This document shows, piece by piece, positions 45,018 through 54,276 of a stretch of 64,000 nucleotides of DNA. This DNA is from an uncultured Clostridium sp. (lineage in GTDB: Bacteria > Bacillota > Clostridia > Clostridiales > Clostridiaceae): contig UQBY01000010.1 in assembly GCA_900539375.1 (NCBI GenBank), forward strand, positions 32,935 to 96,934, in the 5' to 3' direction. Below the pieces are notes generated by a model that was not told where the DNA came from, did no database searches, and was given only the letters and a program-made list of their open reading frames with translations. Positions within the stretch are counted from its first letter, which is position 1, and each line of letters opens with the position of its first letter. A program made the translations under genes and the position numbers.

Positions 45018-46016
45018 ATGAAAAACAAACAAATTTTAGGCTTAATAGCTGCTGCACTTGTTTTTGTTTTTGTTGGTGTATCAAATGCAATAACTAAAAG
45101 TAAACTTACAAATGATGTTTCTGAAAAAGGAAACAAACTTACCTCACTTCTAGAAAGTGAATTAAACTCTTCTATAACACTTCCAGAATATAATTATGTA
45201 GGAGTTGTAGAAGTTAATGGAACTATTAGTGAATCTGAAGGTTCTTCTGTTTTTTCAAGTGAATCTTATAATCATCAGAGTACTTTAGATTATATTGAAT
45301 CTATGAAAAATTCTCCTTATAACAAGGGCATTCTTCTAATTGTAGATAGTCCTGGGGGAGGTGTTTATGAAAGTGATGAATTATATTTAAAACTTAAAGA
45401 TTATAAAGAAACAACAGGTAATCCTGTATGGACATATATGAAATCTCAAGCTTGTTCTGGTGGATACTACATATCTATGGCTTCTGATAAGATTTTTGCT
45501 AATCGTAACTGTACAACAGGTTCTATTGGTGTAATTATGTCACTTATTAATACAAAGGATTTATATGATAAGCTTGGAATTAAAGAAATTAACATTACAA
45601 GTGGAAAAAATAAAGCAATGGGGTCTTCTGGGCAAGATTTAACAGATGAACAAAAAGAAATTCTTCAAAGTAATGTAGATGAAGCTTATGAACAATTTGT
45701 AAGCATTGTTGCTGATGGAAGAAAGATGGATGTAGAAACTGTTAAAAAAATAGCTGATGGAAGAATATATACTGCAAAACAAGCTTTAGAACTTGGCTTA
45801 ATTGATGAAATAGCTGATTATAAAGCTGTAGAAACATCAATTACCGATAGCCTAGGGGAAGATGTAGAACTATATACACCAGATACCTCTACTAGTGATT
45901 TCTTTTCTTCTTTATTTTCAGCATATAAGGGAACAAAAGAAAAATCAGATGCCCAAGTTATTACAGAATATTTAGAGAAGGCTGGAAATAGGGGGCTAAT
46001 GTATTATGCAGAATAA
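45018..46016 (+). CDS. sppA: Signal peptide peptidase SppA (S49)
   Basis: 332 residues, the short Gram-positive form. N-terminal membrane helix (about 5-25), then the S49 domain: DSPGGGVYES, the serine nucleophile in QACSGGYYISMASD and the general-base lysine in SGKNKAMGSSG. It clears cleaved signal peptides outside the membrane. GGAGATGAAGAT precedes the ATG. The next gene overlaps it by 11 bp. Confidence 0.92.
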   Translation: MKNKQILGLIAAALVFVFVGVSNAITKSKLTNDVSEKGNKLTSLLESELNSSITLPEYNYVGVVEVNGTISESEGSSVFSSESYNHQSTLDYIESMKNSPYNKGILLIVDSPGGGVYESDELYLKLKDYKETTGNPVWTYMKSQACSGGYYISMASDKIFANRNCTTGSIGVIMSLINTKDLYDKLGIKEINITSGKNKAMGSSGQDLTDEQKEILQSNVDEAYEQFVSIVADGRKMDVETVKKIADGRIYTAKQALELGLIDEIADYKAVETSITDSLGEDVELYTPDTSTSDFFSSLFSAYKGTKEKSDAQVITEYLEKAGNRGLMYYAE

Positions 46017-46494
46017 TGAATATACTTCTATGGAAATAATAGATACAAAACCTACTTTAAATTATGCAGGTTTTCTTCCTAGATTAATAGCCTTTGGAAT
46101 TGATAGTCTATTAGTTGCTATTATTTTATTCTTTATAAAGATACCTTTTTCTATATCTTCATTAATAAATGGACCAGGTTTATTATCAAATGAAGTTTTA
46201 TTTAATTTTTCTATATTAGATATAATATTTTATTTATTAAAATCTTTATATTTTATAATAGCTACATATAACACAGGTACTACCTTTGGAAAATGGCTTT
46301 TAAAACTTAAGGTAGTATCTCAAAATAATACTAAACCTTCATTTTTAGATTTATTATACCGTGAAACTATAGGTCGTTATTTAAGCTCTATTATATTTAT
46401 TGGTTATATTATAATTCCTTTTGATTATGAAAAAAGAGCTTTACATGACCGTCTTTGTGATACTAGAGTTATCTATGATTTAAAAACAGTTTAA
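46006..46494 (+). CDS. RDD family membrane protein
   Basis: 162 residues with three membrane helices. The RDD signature is present: FLPRLIAFGIDSLL at the start (R...D), TGTTFGKWLLKLKVV, and RALHDRLCDTRVI near the end. Function of the family is poorly defined. It overlaps sppA by 11 bp, giving a two-gene operon closed by a terminator at 46508. Confidence 0.88.
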   Translation: MQNNEYTSMEIIDTKPTLNYAGFLPRLIAFGIDSLLVAIILFFIKIPFSISSLINGPGLLSNEVLFNFSILDIIFYLLKSLYFIIATYNTGTTFGKWLLKLKVVSQNNTKPSFLDLLYRETIGRYLSSIIFIGYIIIPFDYEKRALHDRLCDTRVIYDLKTV

Positions 46495-46507
46495 CAAACA
46501 TAATTTT

Positions 46508-46545
46508 AGGTGGGAAAGAACCTAGAAATCTCTCCCACCTATATT
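46508..46545. terminator. Bidirectional terminator
   Basis: AGGTGGGA and TCCCACCT (46508-46540) form a perfect stem around 17 nt, then ATATTTTTATT; it lies between the RDD gene and the convergent ferredoxin gene. Confidence 0.75.
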
Positions 46546-46549
46546 TTTA

Positions 46550-47254
46550 TTATTCTAAAATATTCCCATCAGTAGATATTGTTACTATTTGCCAAGGAAT
46601 CATTTTTCCAGAATTTTTAAGGGCTTTTTCAACAGCTGCTACTATTCCTCCACAACAAGGAACTTCCATTCTTACAATTTTAATATCTTTAATGTGATTA
46701 TACTTTAGTATTTCTGTAAGCTTTTCTGAATAATCACCTTCATCAAGTTTTGGACACCCTATTAAAGTTACTCTATTTTTTATAAACTCATTATGAAAGT
46801 TGCCATAAGCATATGCTGTACAATCTGCTGCTATTAATAATTTTGCTCCATTTAAATAAGATGCTTTTGGAGATACAAGCTTTATTTGTACAGGCCATTG
46901 TCTTAATTGAGATTCACAACTTTCCATAGTTAACTTCTTGCTTTTTTCTTCTCTTTTTATTTCTTTATTCATACTTCCAGGACATCCTGTAAAAGGAATA
47001 TTAATTGTAGCTTTTTTCTTTGCCATATTAGCTTTAACAGCCTCTTCATCATAAGCTAAAGCTTCTCTTTCCTCAAAAGAAATTGCTTCAGTTGGACAAG
47101 AAGGAAGACAATCTCCTAACCCATCACAATAATCATCTCTAAGAAGAACAGCTTTTCCATTTTTTAAACCTATTGCCCCTTCATGACAAGCATTAACACA
47201 TAACCCACAACCATTGCACTTTGATTCATCTATTTTTATAACTTTTCTTATCAT
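46550..47254 (-). CDS. Ferredoxin with C-terminal redox-partner domain
   Basis: 234 residues. Two cysteine clusters for 4Fe-4S centres (CNGCGLCVNACHEGA and CDGLGDCLPSCPTEA), followed by a ~150-residue domain with more cysteines (TGCPG, CESQLRQWPVQ, IAADCTAYAYG, IGCPKLD, VPCCGG). This is a common anaerobe ferredoxin-like protein; its partner is unknown. ATG 47254 lies eight bases after GGAGG; the in-frame extension to 47269 precedes the ribosome site. Monocistronic. Confidence 0.9.
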   Translation of the reverse strand: MIRKVIKIDESKCNGCGLCVNACHEGAIGLKNGKAVLLRDDYCDGLGDCLPSCPTEAISFEEREALAYDEEAVKANMAKKKATINIPFTGCPGSMNKEIKREEKSKKLTMESCESQLRQWPVQIKLVSPKASYLNGAKLLIAADCTAYAYGNFHNEFIKNRVTLIGCPKLDEGDYSEKLTEILKYNHIKDIKIVRMEVPCCGGIVAAVEKALKNSGKMIPWQIVTISTDGNILE

Positions 47255-47370
47255 ACAAGAAACCTCCAATACCTTTAATTATGATATTATTATACATTTC
47301 CATTTCTATATTATCTGTAACAAATGAAACAAAGTCAATTTAAATATTAATTTTTATTATCTTTATATTT

Positions 47371-49104
47371 TTATAACTTCCAACCTGACGCAATTTCTCT
47401 TGAATTTACAAAACGTTTATATATTCCCTCTTCCTTCATAAGTTCTTCATGTTTACCTAATTGTACAATTTTTCCATGGTCAATAACAAGAATTTGGTCT
47501 GCATTTCTAACTGTTTTTAATCTATGAGCAATCATAAAAATTGTCTTTTCCCTTGTTAAAGCATCAATTGCTTCTACTAATTCTTTTTCATTTTCTGGGT
47601 CAACATTTGCTGTGGCTTCGTCTAAAATAATAACAGGAGAATCTTTCATAATAGCTCTTGCAATAGATATACGTTGTTTTTCACCACCTGATAAACTTGC
47701 TCCCCCTTCTCCAATTACAGTATCATATCCTTTTGGCAAACTCATTATAAACTCATGACAACAAGCTTTTTTTGCTGCCTCAATAACCTTTTCTATAGGT
47801 GCATCCTTTTGTCCAAATCTAATATTATTTGCTATTGTGTCTTGGAATAAATACACATCTTGAAATACAAAACTAAAATTTTTCATAAGACTATCCATAC
47901 TATATTCTTTTACATTAACCCCTCCAAGAGATACAGTTCCTTTATCCACATCCCAAAATCTTGCAATCAAATGACAAAGAGTTGTTTTTCCTCCTCCACT
48001 TGGTCCTACAATTGCAGTAGTTGTCTTTTCTGGTATATGAATAGATAAATTATCAATAATTTTCTTTTTATCATAAGAGAAATCAACATTTTTAATATCA
48101 ACATCATAGTTTTTTTGAGTAATATCTCTTCCGTCAATGTCCATTGCAGGAATATCAAGAATTTTTTGTGCTTTATCTACACTAACATCTACAGTACGAA
48201 GTAGTGCTGAATAATTACCTGCTTGTTCTAAACTTGAATATACCATAAAAGAGCAAATCATCATTGTAATACATACTATTAATTCCATACTTCCTTGCAA
48301 ATATAAATAAATAGAAAGTAAAGTCATAACTATTCCTGTAAGCTTTGTTACTGCATTTTGAATTGTCATAAATGGAATAAATGTCATTTCCATTTCAATA
48401 TTACAATCAGTATTTTCATCAATAGAATTATTTAATTTCTTTGAAGTTTTACCTGTCAAATTATATGCTTTTACTTCTGCAATACCTTGAACATATTCAA
48501 TAACTTTTTCCACAAGATTACTATCTACTATTGCTTTTTTAGGAGAAACACTTTGAGATTTTTGTTGCATTTTACTATTAACCATAAAAAATATTAAAAG
48601 CCCAACAAATACTACAACTCCAATTCTCCAATCATAAAACAATAACATAATAGCAATAATTAATGTAGTTAATACTCCTTGTGTTGTCATCATAACAACT
48701 CTTGTTGCAACATCTGCAAGATTTTCCATTGTATTAGTAGTTATAGATGTAATATAACCAAGGCTATTTTTATTAAAATATCCCATTGGAAGATAACGCA
48801 AATGTTCTGCAATTTCTATTCTTTTATTTGCAGCAGTTCCATATCCAGCTTCACATTGTAAAATGGTTGAACGATATTTAACTATTGCACCAACTATTAC
48901 ACTAAATAAAATAATACCTAAACATTTTAATATTAATTCATTAGTAATTTTATCTTTTATTGCCCCATTAATAATTAATATAATTGCTGGTATTTTTAAA
49001 GCCTCCATGAATGCTAATATAATACCATCTACTAATGAGTGATAAAATTTATTCTTATTTTCTTTTCCACAAAAATCAAAGAACTTTTGAAATATTTTAA
49101 GCAT
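47371..49104 (-). CDS. ABC exporter half-transporter (ATPase/permease), second of pair
   Basis: 577 residues. Six membrane helices (about 20-300), then the nucleotide-binding domain: Walker A GPSGGGKTT, Q-loop FVFQDVYLF, signature LSGGEKQRISIARA, Walker B VIILDEAT, H-loop IAHRL. It overlaps the upstream ABC gene by 8 bp, and the two surely form a heterodimeric type IV exporter. Substrate unknown; control by TetR suggests a toxic compound or peptide. Confidence 0.92.
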   Translation of the reverse strand: MLKIFQKFFDFCGKENKNKFYHSLVDGIILAFMEALKIPAIILIINGAIKDKITNELILKCLGIILFSVIVGAIVKYRSTILQCEAGYGTAANKRIEIAEHLRYLPMGYFNKNSLGYITSITTNTMENLADVATRVVMMTTQGVLTTLIIAIMLLFYDWRIGVVVFVGLLIFFMVNSKMQQKSQSVSPKKAIVDSNLVEKVIEYVQGIAEVKAYNLTGKTSKKLNNSIDENTDCNIEMEMTFIPFMTIQNAVTKLTGIVMTLLSIYLYLQGSMELIVCITMMICSFMVYSSLEQAGNYSALLRTVDVSVDKAQKILDIPAMDIDGRDITQKNYDVDIKNVDFSYDKKKIIDNLSIHIPEKTTTAIVGPSGGGKTTLCHLIARFWDVDKGTVSLGGVNVKEYSMDSLMKNFSFVFQDVYLFQDTIANNIRFGQKDAPIEKVIEAAKKACCHEFIMSLPKGYDTVIGEGGASLSGGEKQRISIARAIMKDSPVIILDEATANVDPENEKELVEAIDALTREKTIFMIAHRLKTVRNADQILVIDHGKIVQLGKHEELMKEEGIYKRFVNSREIASGWKL

Positions 49105-50860
49105 AAACCTCAGCTCCTTCCTTTGAATCCTTTACTGAAATATGAGCATCCCACATAGTCTTATATAACTTTCCTTTATTAAGTAACTCTTCATGAGTTC
49201 CTTCTTCTACAATTTTTCCATTTTCTACTACAAATATCTTATCAGCATCTGCAATAGTAGATAATCTATGTGCAATAACAATTAATGTCTTTCCTTGTAC
49301 CAGTTTTGCTACTGATGCTTGAATTACTGCTTCATTTTCTGGGTCTGTATATGCTGTTGCTTCATCAAGAATAACAATTGGTGCATTCTTTAACATAGCT
49401 CTTGCAATTGCAATTCTTTGACGTTCACCACCTGATAAATGTCCTCCTGCACCACCAACAACAGTATCATAGCCATTTTCTAATTGCATTATAAATTCAT
49501 GACAGCCACTTCTTTTTGCTACTTCTTCTACTTCTTTATCAGTAGCATCCATTCTACCCATACGAATATTTTCTCTTATAGTATCATCAAATAGATAATT
49601 ATCTTGTGAAACATATGCAACCTTTTTATTATATTCTTCTAAAGATAAATTCTTAATATCTACACCACCAATACAAATACTTCCTTCTTTTACATCCCAA
49701 AGAGATGCAATTAACTTAGCAATTGTAGATTTTCCACTTCCTGATGGTCCTACTAATGCATTTACTGTTCCTTCTTCTATTTTCATATTTATTCCATGCA
49801 ATACTTCTTGCTCATGATAACCAAAAGTTACATTTTTAAGAGTTACAGAATAGTTTTTAGGTTTTTCTTTATCAGATTTAGGACGATTTAACTCTTCTTG
49901 AGATAAAACATTTGTAACTTCTCCAATAATTGTTTTCATTTTTGCAATATCATCTGAATATGACATTACTGTAATTAATGGTGCAATAAGACCAAGAGAA
50001 AGAATAATACAAAGAAGAAAATTTGACACTGAAAGGCTTCCTGCTTTTACAAATAATCCTCCAATTGGAATAACTGAAATTGCTGTACAAGGTGTTAGTA
50101 CCATAGCAATACTAAAAAATTTATTACATTTACGCATCCACTCAATATAACATGTAGCACCTTCCTTTGCTGCAACTACAAATTTTTCATAGGAATTTTC
50201 TGCTTTTCCAAAGGCTTTAATAACTTCAATTCCATTAATATATTCTACTGCAGTATCATTTAATATTTTTGTTTTTACTACTGTATTTTTATAGTTATCC
50301 TCATATCCTATCATCATTCCCATATATGAAATTAAACCAAGAGGTAAACTTATTAAAGATACTAATGCCATTCTCCAATCAATAATTAATAAATAAATAA
50401 AAACAACTATTGGTGCTAATATATTAGAAGTAAACTCTGGTAAAATATGTGCAAGAGTTGTTTCAATACTATCAATTCTTTCTACAATAATATTTTTTAA
50501 TGTACCTGATGGAGTATCTTTTACATATCCAAGGGGTACTTTTGATAATTTATCACAAACTCTCTTTCTAATATTTCCAAGCACATGAAAAGTTGCTTTA
50601 TGTGAGCAAGTAGTAGATATTCCATGAAAAATAACTCTGGCCATCCAAAAAGCAGTCATAACAAGTCCTTCTTTAAGATATACTGCCCAATCTTTATTTC
50701 CATCAATAAGCTTAGTAAGCATATCTCCCATAATACAATATGGTACTATGCTACATAACACACCTAATGTTGCCATAATAACACTTGCAACATATAAATT
50801 TTTATGGACACTTGCAAAATCCATAAGCCATGCAAAAACAGATTTTTCTTTCTCTTTCAT
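49097..50860 (-). CDS. ABC exporter half-transporter (ATPase/permease), first of pair
   Basis: 587 residues, same layout as its partner: membrane domain (about 20-310), Walker A GPSGSGKST, Q-loop YVSQDNYLF, signature LSGGERQRIAIARA, Walker B VILDEAT, H-loop IAHRLST. Both partners keep the catalytic Glu after Walker B, so neither ATP site is obviously degenerate. GGGGGAG precedes the ATG. A perfect 20-bp palindrome lies just upstream. Confidence 0.92.
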   Translation of the reverse strand: MKEKEKSVFAWLMDFASVHKNLYVASVIMATLGVLCSIVPYCIMGDMLTKLIDGNKDWAVYLKEGLVMTAFWMARVIFHGISTTCSHKATFHVLGNIRKRVCDKLSKVPLGYVKDTPSGTLKNIIVERIDSIETTLAHILPEFTSNILAPIVVFIYLLIIDWRMALVSLISLPLGLISYMGMMIGYEDNYKNTVVKTKILNDTAVEYINGIEVIKAFGKAENSYEKFVVAAKEGATCYIEWMRKCNKFFSIAMVLTPCTAISVIPIGGLFVKAGSLSVSNFLLCIILSLGLIAPLITVMSYSDDIAKMKTIIGEVTNVLSQEELNRPKSDKEKPKNYSVTLKNVTFGYHEQEVLHGINMKIEEGTVNALVGPSGSGKSTIAKLIASLWDVKEGSICIGGVDIKNLSLEEYNKKVAYVSQDNYLFDDTIRENIRMGRMDATDKEVEEVAKRSGCHEFIMQLENGYDTVVGGAGGHLSGGERQRIAIARAMLKNAPIVILDEATAYTDPENEAVIQASVAKLVQGKTLIVIAHRLSTIADADKIFVVENGKIVEEGTHEELLNKGKLYKTMWDAHISVKDSKEGAEVYA

Positions 50861-50879
50861 TATTTTCTCCCCCTTATTT

Positions 50880-50943
50880 AAGTTAGCTTAAGCTAACTTT
50901 CAGTTTATTTTAAAGAGAAATTCTGTTAATTGAATTTCTCTTT
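50880..50943 (-). promoter_or_regulatory. 20-bp palindrome and 12-bp hairpin between tetR and the ABC genes
   Basis: AAGTTAGCTTAAGCTAACTT (50880-50899) is a perfect palindrome ending 20 bp from the ABC start, a likely operator. Just after the tetR stop, AAAGAGAAATTC (50912-50923) and GAATTTCTCTTT (50932-50943) form a perfect hairpin with only a weak T-run in the direction of transcription, so it may partly attenuate read-through. Confidence 0.6.
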
Positions 50944-50953
50944 TTAACAAATT

Positions 50954-51583
50954 TTATTCTCCAAATTTTACCCCTAAAAGCTCTGACCACCCAGCAGTAT
51001 AAAATTTACGCATTTGAGATACATATATTTTTGCATCCTGTTTTTTCATATCATGAACTATAGTTTCAAATAAACCTGTAAACATTCCACTTGCAATTAT
51101 GTGACATAAATCTTTATTAATAGGCTCAACTTTATGCCCCATACTTTGTAATACTTCTATATAGCTATAAGTAGAATTAACCTCTCTTTCTACCATTTGA
51201 TGAATAAAATTACCATAAGATGTTCCTTCTGAACATTGAATTAAAAGCTTAAAGGAATCATAATTATCATAAATATAATCAAGCATATCCATAATACATA
51301 CTGTTGAAGTTTCTTTCATTTGCTTTGTTTGTTCCCTACCAGATAGTTTTTCAAAATCATCAACTGTATCAGTAAACATATGAAGAACATGCTCTGCTGG
51401 TTCACTTACTAAAGCCTCAAATAAATCTTCTTTGCTCGTATAATAACGATAAAGTGCTCCTGTTGTAACTCCTGCATTTTTTGCAATATTTCTAAGTGAA
51501 GCATTTAAAAATCCATTTCTTAAAAACTCTTTTTTTGCAACACTTAATATTTTTTTCTGTGTACTTTGTTCATCTAACTTCAT
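50954..51583 (-). CDS. TetR-family repressor of the ABC exporter
   Basis: 209 residues. N-terminal helix-turn-helix (about 10-56: ILSVAKKEFLRNGFLNASLRNIAKNAGVTTGALYRYYTSKEDL, shown in part by GVTTGALYRYYTSKEDLF) and a helical ligand-binding domain. It lies immediately upstream of and in line with the two ABC genes, with an operator-like repeat over its own -10 region, so it probably represses the whole operon until an inducer binds. Confidence 0.9.
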   Translation of the reverse strand: MKLDEQSTQKKILSVAKKEFLRNGFLNASLRNIAKNAGVTTGALYRYYTSKEDLFEALVSEPAEHVLHMFTDTVDDFEKLSGREQTKQMKETSTVCIMDMLDYIYDNYDSFKLLIQCSEGTSYGNFIHQMVEREVNSTYSYIEVLQSMGHKVEPINKDLCHIIASGMFTGLFETIVHDMKKQDAKIYVSQMRKFYTAGWSELLGVKFGE

Positions 51584-51601
51584 ATATGCCTCCTAGCTAT
51601 A

Positions 51602-51657
51602 AAGATAACACTGTTTGCTAACACTGTTATCTTATCACTAATATTTTTTCATGTCAA
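51602..51657 (-). promoter_or_regulatory. tetR promoter overlapped by operator
   Basis: Minus-strand TTGACA (51652-51657), 17-nt spacer, TAAGAT (51629-51634). An inverted repeat AAGATAACA (51602-51610) / TGTTATCTT (51625-51633), with two internal copies of TAACACTGTT, covers the -10 and start site. Confidence 0.75.
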
Positions 51658-51665
51658 CATAAAAC

Positions 51666-51700
51666 AAAGATGCAGACAATCTCTGCCTGCATCTTTTAAA
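51666..51700 (-). terminator. Terminator of the CAP-domain gene
   Basis: AAAGATGCAG (51666-51675) and CTGCATCTTT (51687-51696), perfect arms at the 3' end of the minus-strand CAP gene. Confidence 0.75.
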
Positions 51701-51702
51701 AT

Positions 51703-52551
51703 TTATTTATAGAATTCTTGAGTTGCATAAACTCTGTTTCCTATTTTATAAACTCCTATTCCTATACTTTCAAAATTTGTTGATAATATATTTGCTCTAT
51801 GACCACTTGAGTTCATCCAATTTGTCATAAATTGTTCTGCTAACTTATTGGCATCACTAACTCCCCCTATATACGCAATATTCTCTCCCCAAGCTTTATA
51901 TGAAACTCCATCTTGTTTCATTTTTTCTGTTATTAATTTTCCATTAAGGTCTTCGTGGCTAAAATAATTATTTTCTCCCATATCCTTAGATTTTATTCTT
52001 GCATATTTCTCCATTATAGAATTATATGATAATTGAGTTACTCCATTTTTTGCTCTTTCTTCATTAACCTTTTGATAAATTAATTGTTCTACTTGAGCCA
52101 TAAAATTATCCTGTTCTTCATCAACTGCTGGTGGATTATTATCTTCCTTATTTGAATTATCATTATCTGTGCTTGGTGGAGTTATTTCTGAATTATTATC
52201 ATTACTAGTATCATTTTTGTCATTTTCTACATTATCTTCTGGTTTGTTATTTTGATTATTATCTTCTATAACATTATCATTATTTTCCTTATTATCCTCT
52301 TCAGTATTATTATCTGGATTAGAAGGTTTACAATTATTATTTATTATATTTTGAATACAATCTTTAATATTGCTTCCAGCTACTTGTCCAATTGTAAAAC
52401 CTAAATATTTATTATCACTAGAACATAATTTCTTACTTACCTGAACCTTACAATTACTATTAGAATTATCTGTTGTTTTTGCAAAAGCTGGAACAGAAGT
52501 CCCTCCTACCATTGACGCTACTATCATTGCTCCTATTATTTTCTTTTTCAT
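51703..52551 (-). CDS. Secreted CAP-domain (SCP/YkwD-like) protein
   Basis: 282 residues. Signal peptide (1-24, cleavage after AFAK region), a short N-terminal segment with two cysteines, an Asn/Asp-rich low-complexity linker (about 78-145), then a CAP domain (about 155-282) with the hallmark NYFSHEDLNGKL, WGENIAYIGG and WMNSSGHRANIL motifs holding the CAP-cavity His and Glu. Such proteins are secreted; in spore formers some belong to the spore coat. AAGGAGAG precedes the ATG. Confidence 0.9.
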   Translation of the reverse strand: MKKKIIGAMIVASMVGGTSVPAFAKTTDNSNSNCKVQVSKKLCSSDNKYLGFTIGQVAGSNIKDCIQNIINNNCKPSNPDNNTEEDNKENNDNVIEDNNQNNKPEDNVENDKNDTSNDNNSEITPPSTDNDNSNKEDNNPPAVDEEQDNFMAQVEQLIYQKVNEERAKNGVTQLSYNSIMEKYARIKSKDMGENNYFSHEDLNGKLITEKMKQDGVSYKAWGENIAYIGGVSDANKLAEQFMTNWMNSSGHRANILSTNFESIGIGVYKIGNRVYATQEFYK

Positions 52552-52850
52552 TTGTGTACTCTCTCCTTTTTATTTTTTCGGTCTTAGTTTTTTATGACCA
52601 ATATCTTATTAGTACCTAGTACATTAGGTAGCTCGTCCATAAACAGTTATAACATAACTTTGTAAATAATAAATTAGTTGATGTTTGGAAACCTTTTATA
52701 TATTATCCTCTAATTCATTTAACAATAATATATTTGGATTTTTATCCAATCAAAGAATGGGAGTATACCTTATCTAAAGGAACTTTTCCTTATTTATACA
52801 TGGGCAAAATTACATGTATATTTTAATTCTCATAATACTATAAATAACAA
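52552..52850 (-). other. Long leader of the CAP gene with several inverted repeats
   Basis: About 300 bp with no ORF. It holds TACCTA/TAGGTA (about 52613-52630), TTGGAT/ATCCAA (near 52730-52750) and AAGGAA/TTCCTT (near 52780-52795). None matches a riboswitch class I know. It may be a structured leader or operators; I could not place a convincing promoter. Confidence 0.3.
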
Positions 52851-52851
52851 C

Positions 52852-52892
52852 AAAAAAAGCATATATCCAATCTAAACTGATTAGATATATGC
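52852..52892 (-). terminator. Terminator of ilvC
   Basis: GCATATATC (52859-52867) and GATATATGC (52884-52892) with further inner pairing; on the minus strand the stem is followed by TTTTTTTG. Confidence 0.8.
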
Positions 52893-52917
52893 CTTGTAAA
52901 ATCTTATTTATTACAAA

Positions 52918-53934
52918 TTAGTTGTTTATTAATTTGTCTTCACCATTCCAGCTGTATAACTTACGTATTTCTTTTCCTACAACTTCTGATGGATGTTCAG
53001 CAGCTTTCTTTCTCATTGCTCTGAAGTGTGCTTGACCACCAGCTGGTGACATATCTAATAAGAAGTCTTTTGCAAAAGTACCATCTTGGATATCTGATAA
53101 TATCTTCTTCATAGCCTTCTTAGTATCTTCTGTTACTATCTTAGGTCCAGTTATGTAATCACCATATTCAGCAGTATTTGAAATAGAATATCTCATTCCT
53201 TCAAATCCTGATTGATATATTAAGTCAACAATTAATTTCATTTCGTGGATACATTCAAAGTAAGCATTTCTTGGATCATATCCAGCTTCGCATAATGTTT
53301 CGAAACCAGCTTGCATTAAAGCACAAACTCCTCCACAAAGTACTGCTTGTTCACCAAATAAGTCTGTTTCAGTTTCTGTTCTGAATGTAGTTTCTAGAAC
53401 ACCAGCTCTTGCTCCACCAATTGCTAAAGCATAAGCTAAAGCTAAATCCTTAGCGTTTCCTGTAGCATCTTGTTCTACAGCAACTAGACATGGAACTCCT
53501 TTTCCTGCTTGATATTCACTTCTTACTGTGTGTCCTGGTCCCTTAGGTGCGATCATAGTTACATCAACATCCTTAGGTGGTACTATTTGTCCAAAGTGAA
53601 TTGCAAATCCGTGAGCAAACATTAACATGTTTCCAGCTTCTAGATTTGGTTCAATATCTTTCTTGTACATAGCTGCTTGCTTTTCATCATTTATAAGAAT
53701 CATGATTATATCAGCTTTCTTAGCAGCTTCTGCAGCTGTATATACTTTAAATCCTTGAGCTTCTGCTTTTGCCCAAGACTTACTTCCTTCGTATAGACCA
53801 ATTATAACATCACATCCTGATTCCTTTGCATTTAATGCATGTGCATGTCCTTGGCTACCATATCCGATTACGGCGATAGTTTTTCCCTTCAATAATGAAA
53901 GGTTACAATCTTCTTGATAATAAATCTTATTCAT
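52918..53934 (-). CDS. ilvC: Ketol-acid reductoisomerase (class I)
   Basis: 338 residues. N-terminal Rossmann domain with IGYGSQGHAHALNAKESG, the PKGPGHTVRSEY segment, and the C-terminal knotted domain with metal ligands in ETETDLFGEQAVLCGG and FECIHEMKLIVDLIY. It forms the dihydroxy acid precursors of valine and isoleucine. It is alone here, without ilvB/N/D or leu genes and without a T-box leader. GGAGGG precedes the ATG. Confidence 0.97.
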   Translation of the reverse strand: MNKIYYQEDCNLSLLKGKTIAVIGYGSQGHAHALNAKESGCDVIIGLYEGSKSWAKAEAQGFKVYTAAEAAKKADIIMILINDEKQAAMYKKDIEPNLEAGNMLMFAHGFAIHFGQIVPPKDVDVTMIAPKGPGHTVRSEYQAGKGVPCLVAVEQDATGNAKDLALAYALAIGGARAGVLETTFRTETETDLFGEQAVLCGGVCALMQAGFETLCEAGYDPRNAYFECIHEMKLIVDLIYQSGFEGMRYSISNTAEYGDYITGPKIVTEDTKKAMKKILSDIQDGTFAKDFLLDMSPAGGQAHFRAMRKKAAEHPSEVVGKEIRKLYSWNGEDKLINN

Positions 53935-54276
53935 TAAAAAACCCTCCTAGTAATTTGGCATATATTATTTTCAATGAAAAAATTTCATTGCAATAAACAA
54001 ATTTACTTTTATTTCATCATTGTGCCTTATTTATAAGGATACACCACTTTATGAAATTATTCAAGTAATAATCAAGCAAAATACTTACTTATGTACTCAA
54101 ATTTTAAATATTTGATAAATTTAAAATTATATTTATATTAATTTCATAATTCATATTTTTTATATAGGCTTATTTCCAAAAATAAAATTTATAAAGCTTT
54201 TTACTTTCTTTTATTCATCTTCAAAAATTCATTTATGTTATACTTTAATAAAAATAATACTTTAGGTGGTGATTAA
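53935..54276. other. Divergent intergenic region ilvC / NagZ-like gene
   Basis: 342 AT-rich bases. The only clear element is an inverted repeat CAATGAAA/TTTCATTG (53972-53990) in the ilvC leader, which may be an operator. Ribosome sites lie at both ends. I see no T-box, other riboswitch or ORF. Confidence 0.4.

Noticed and set aside
52552..52850. Cyclic di-GMP or c-di-AMP riboswitch before the CAP-domain gene
   Set aside because: None of the conserved motifs of those classes is visible; only short inverted repeats.
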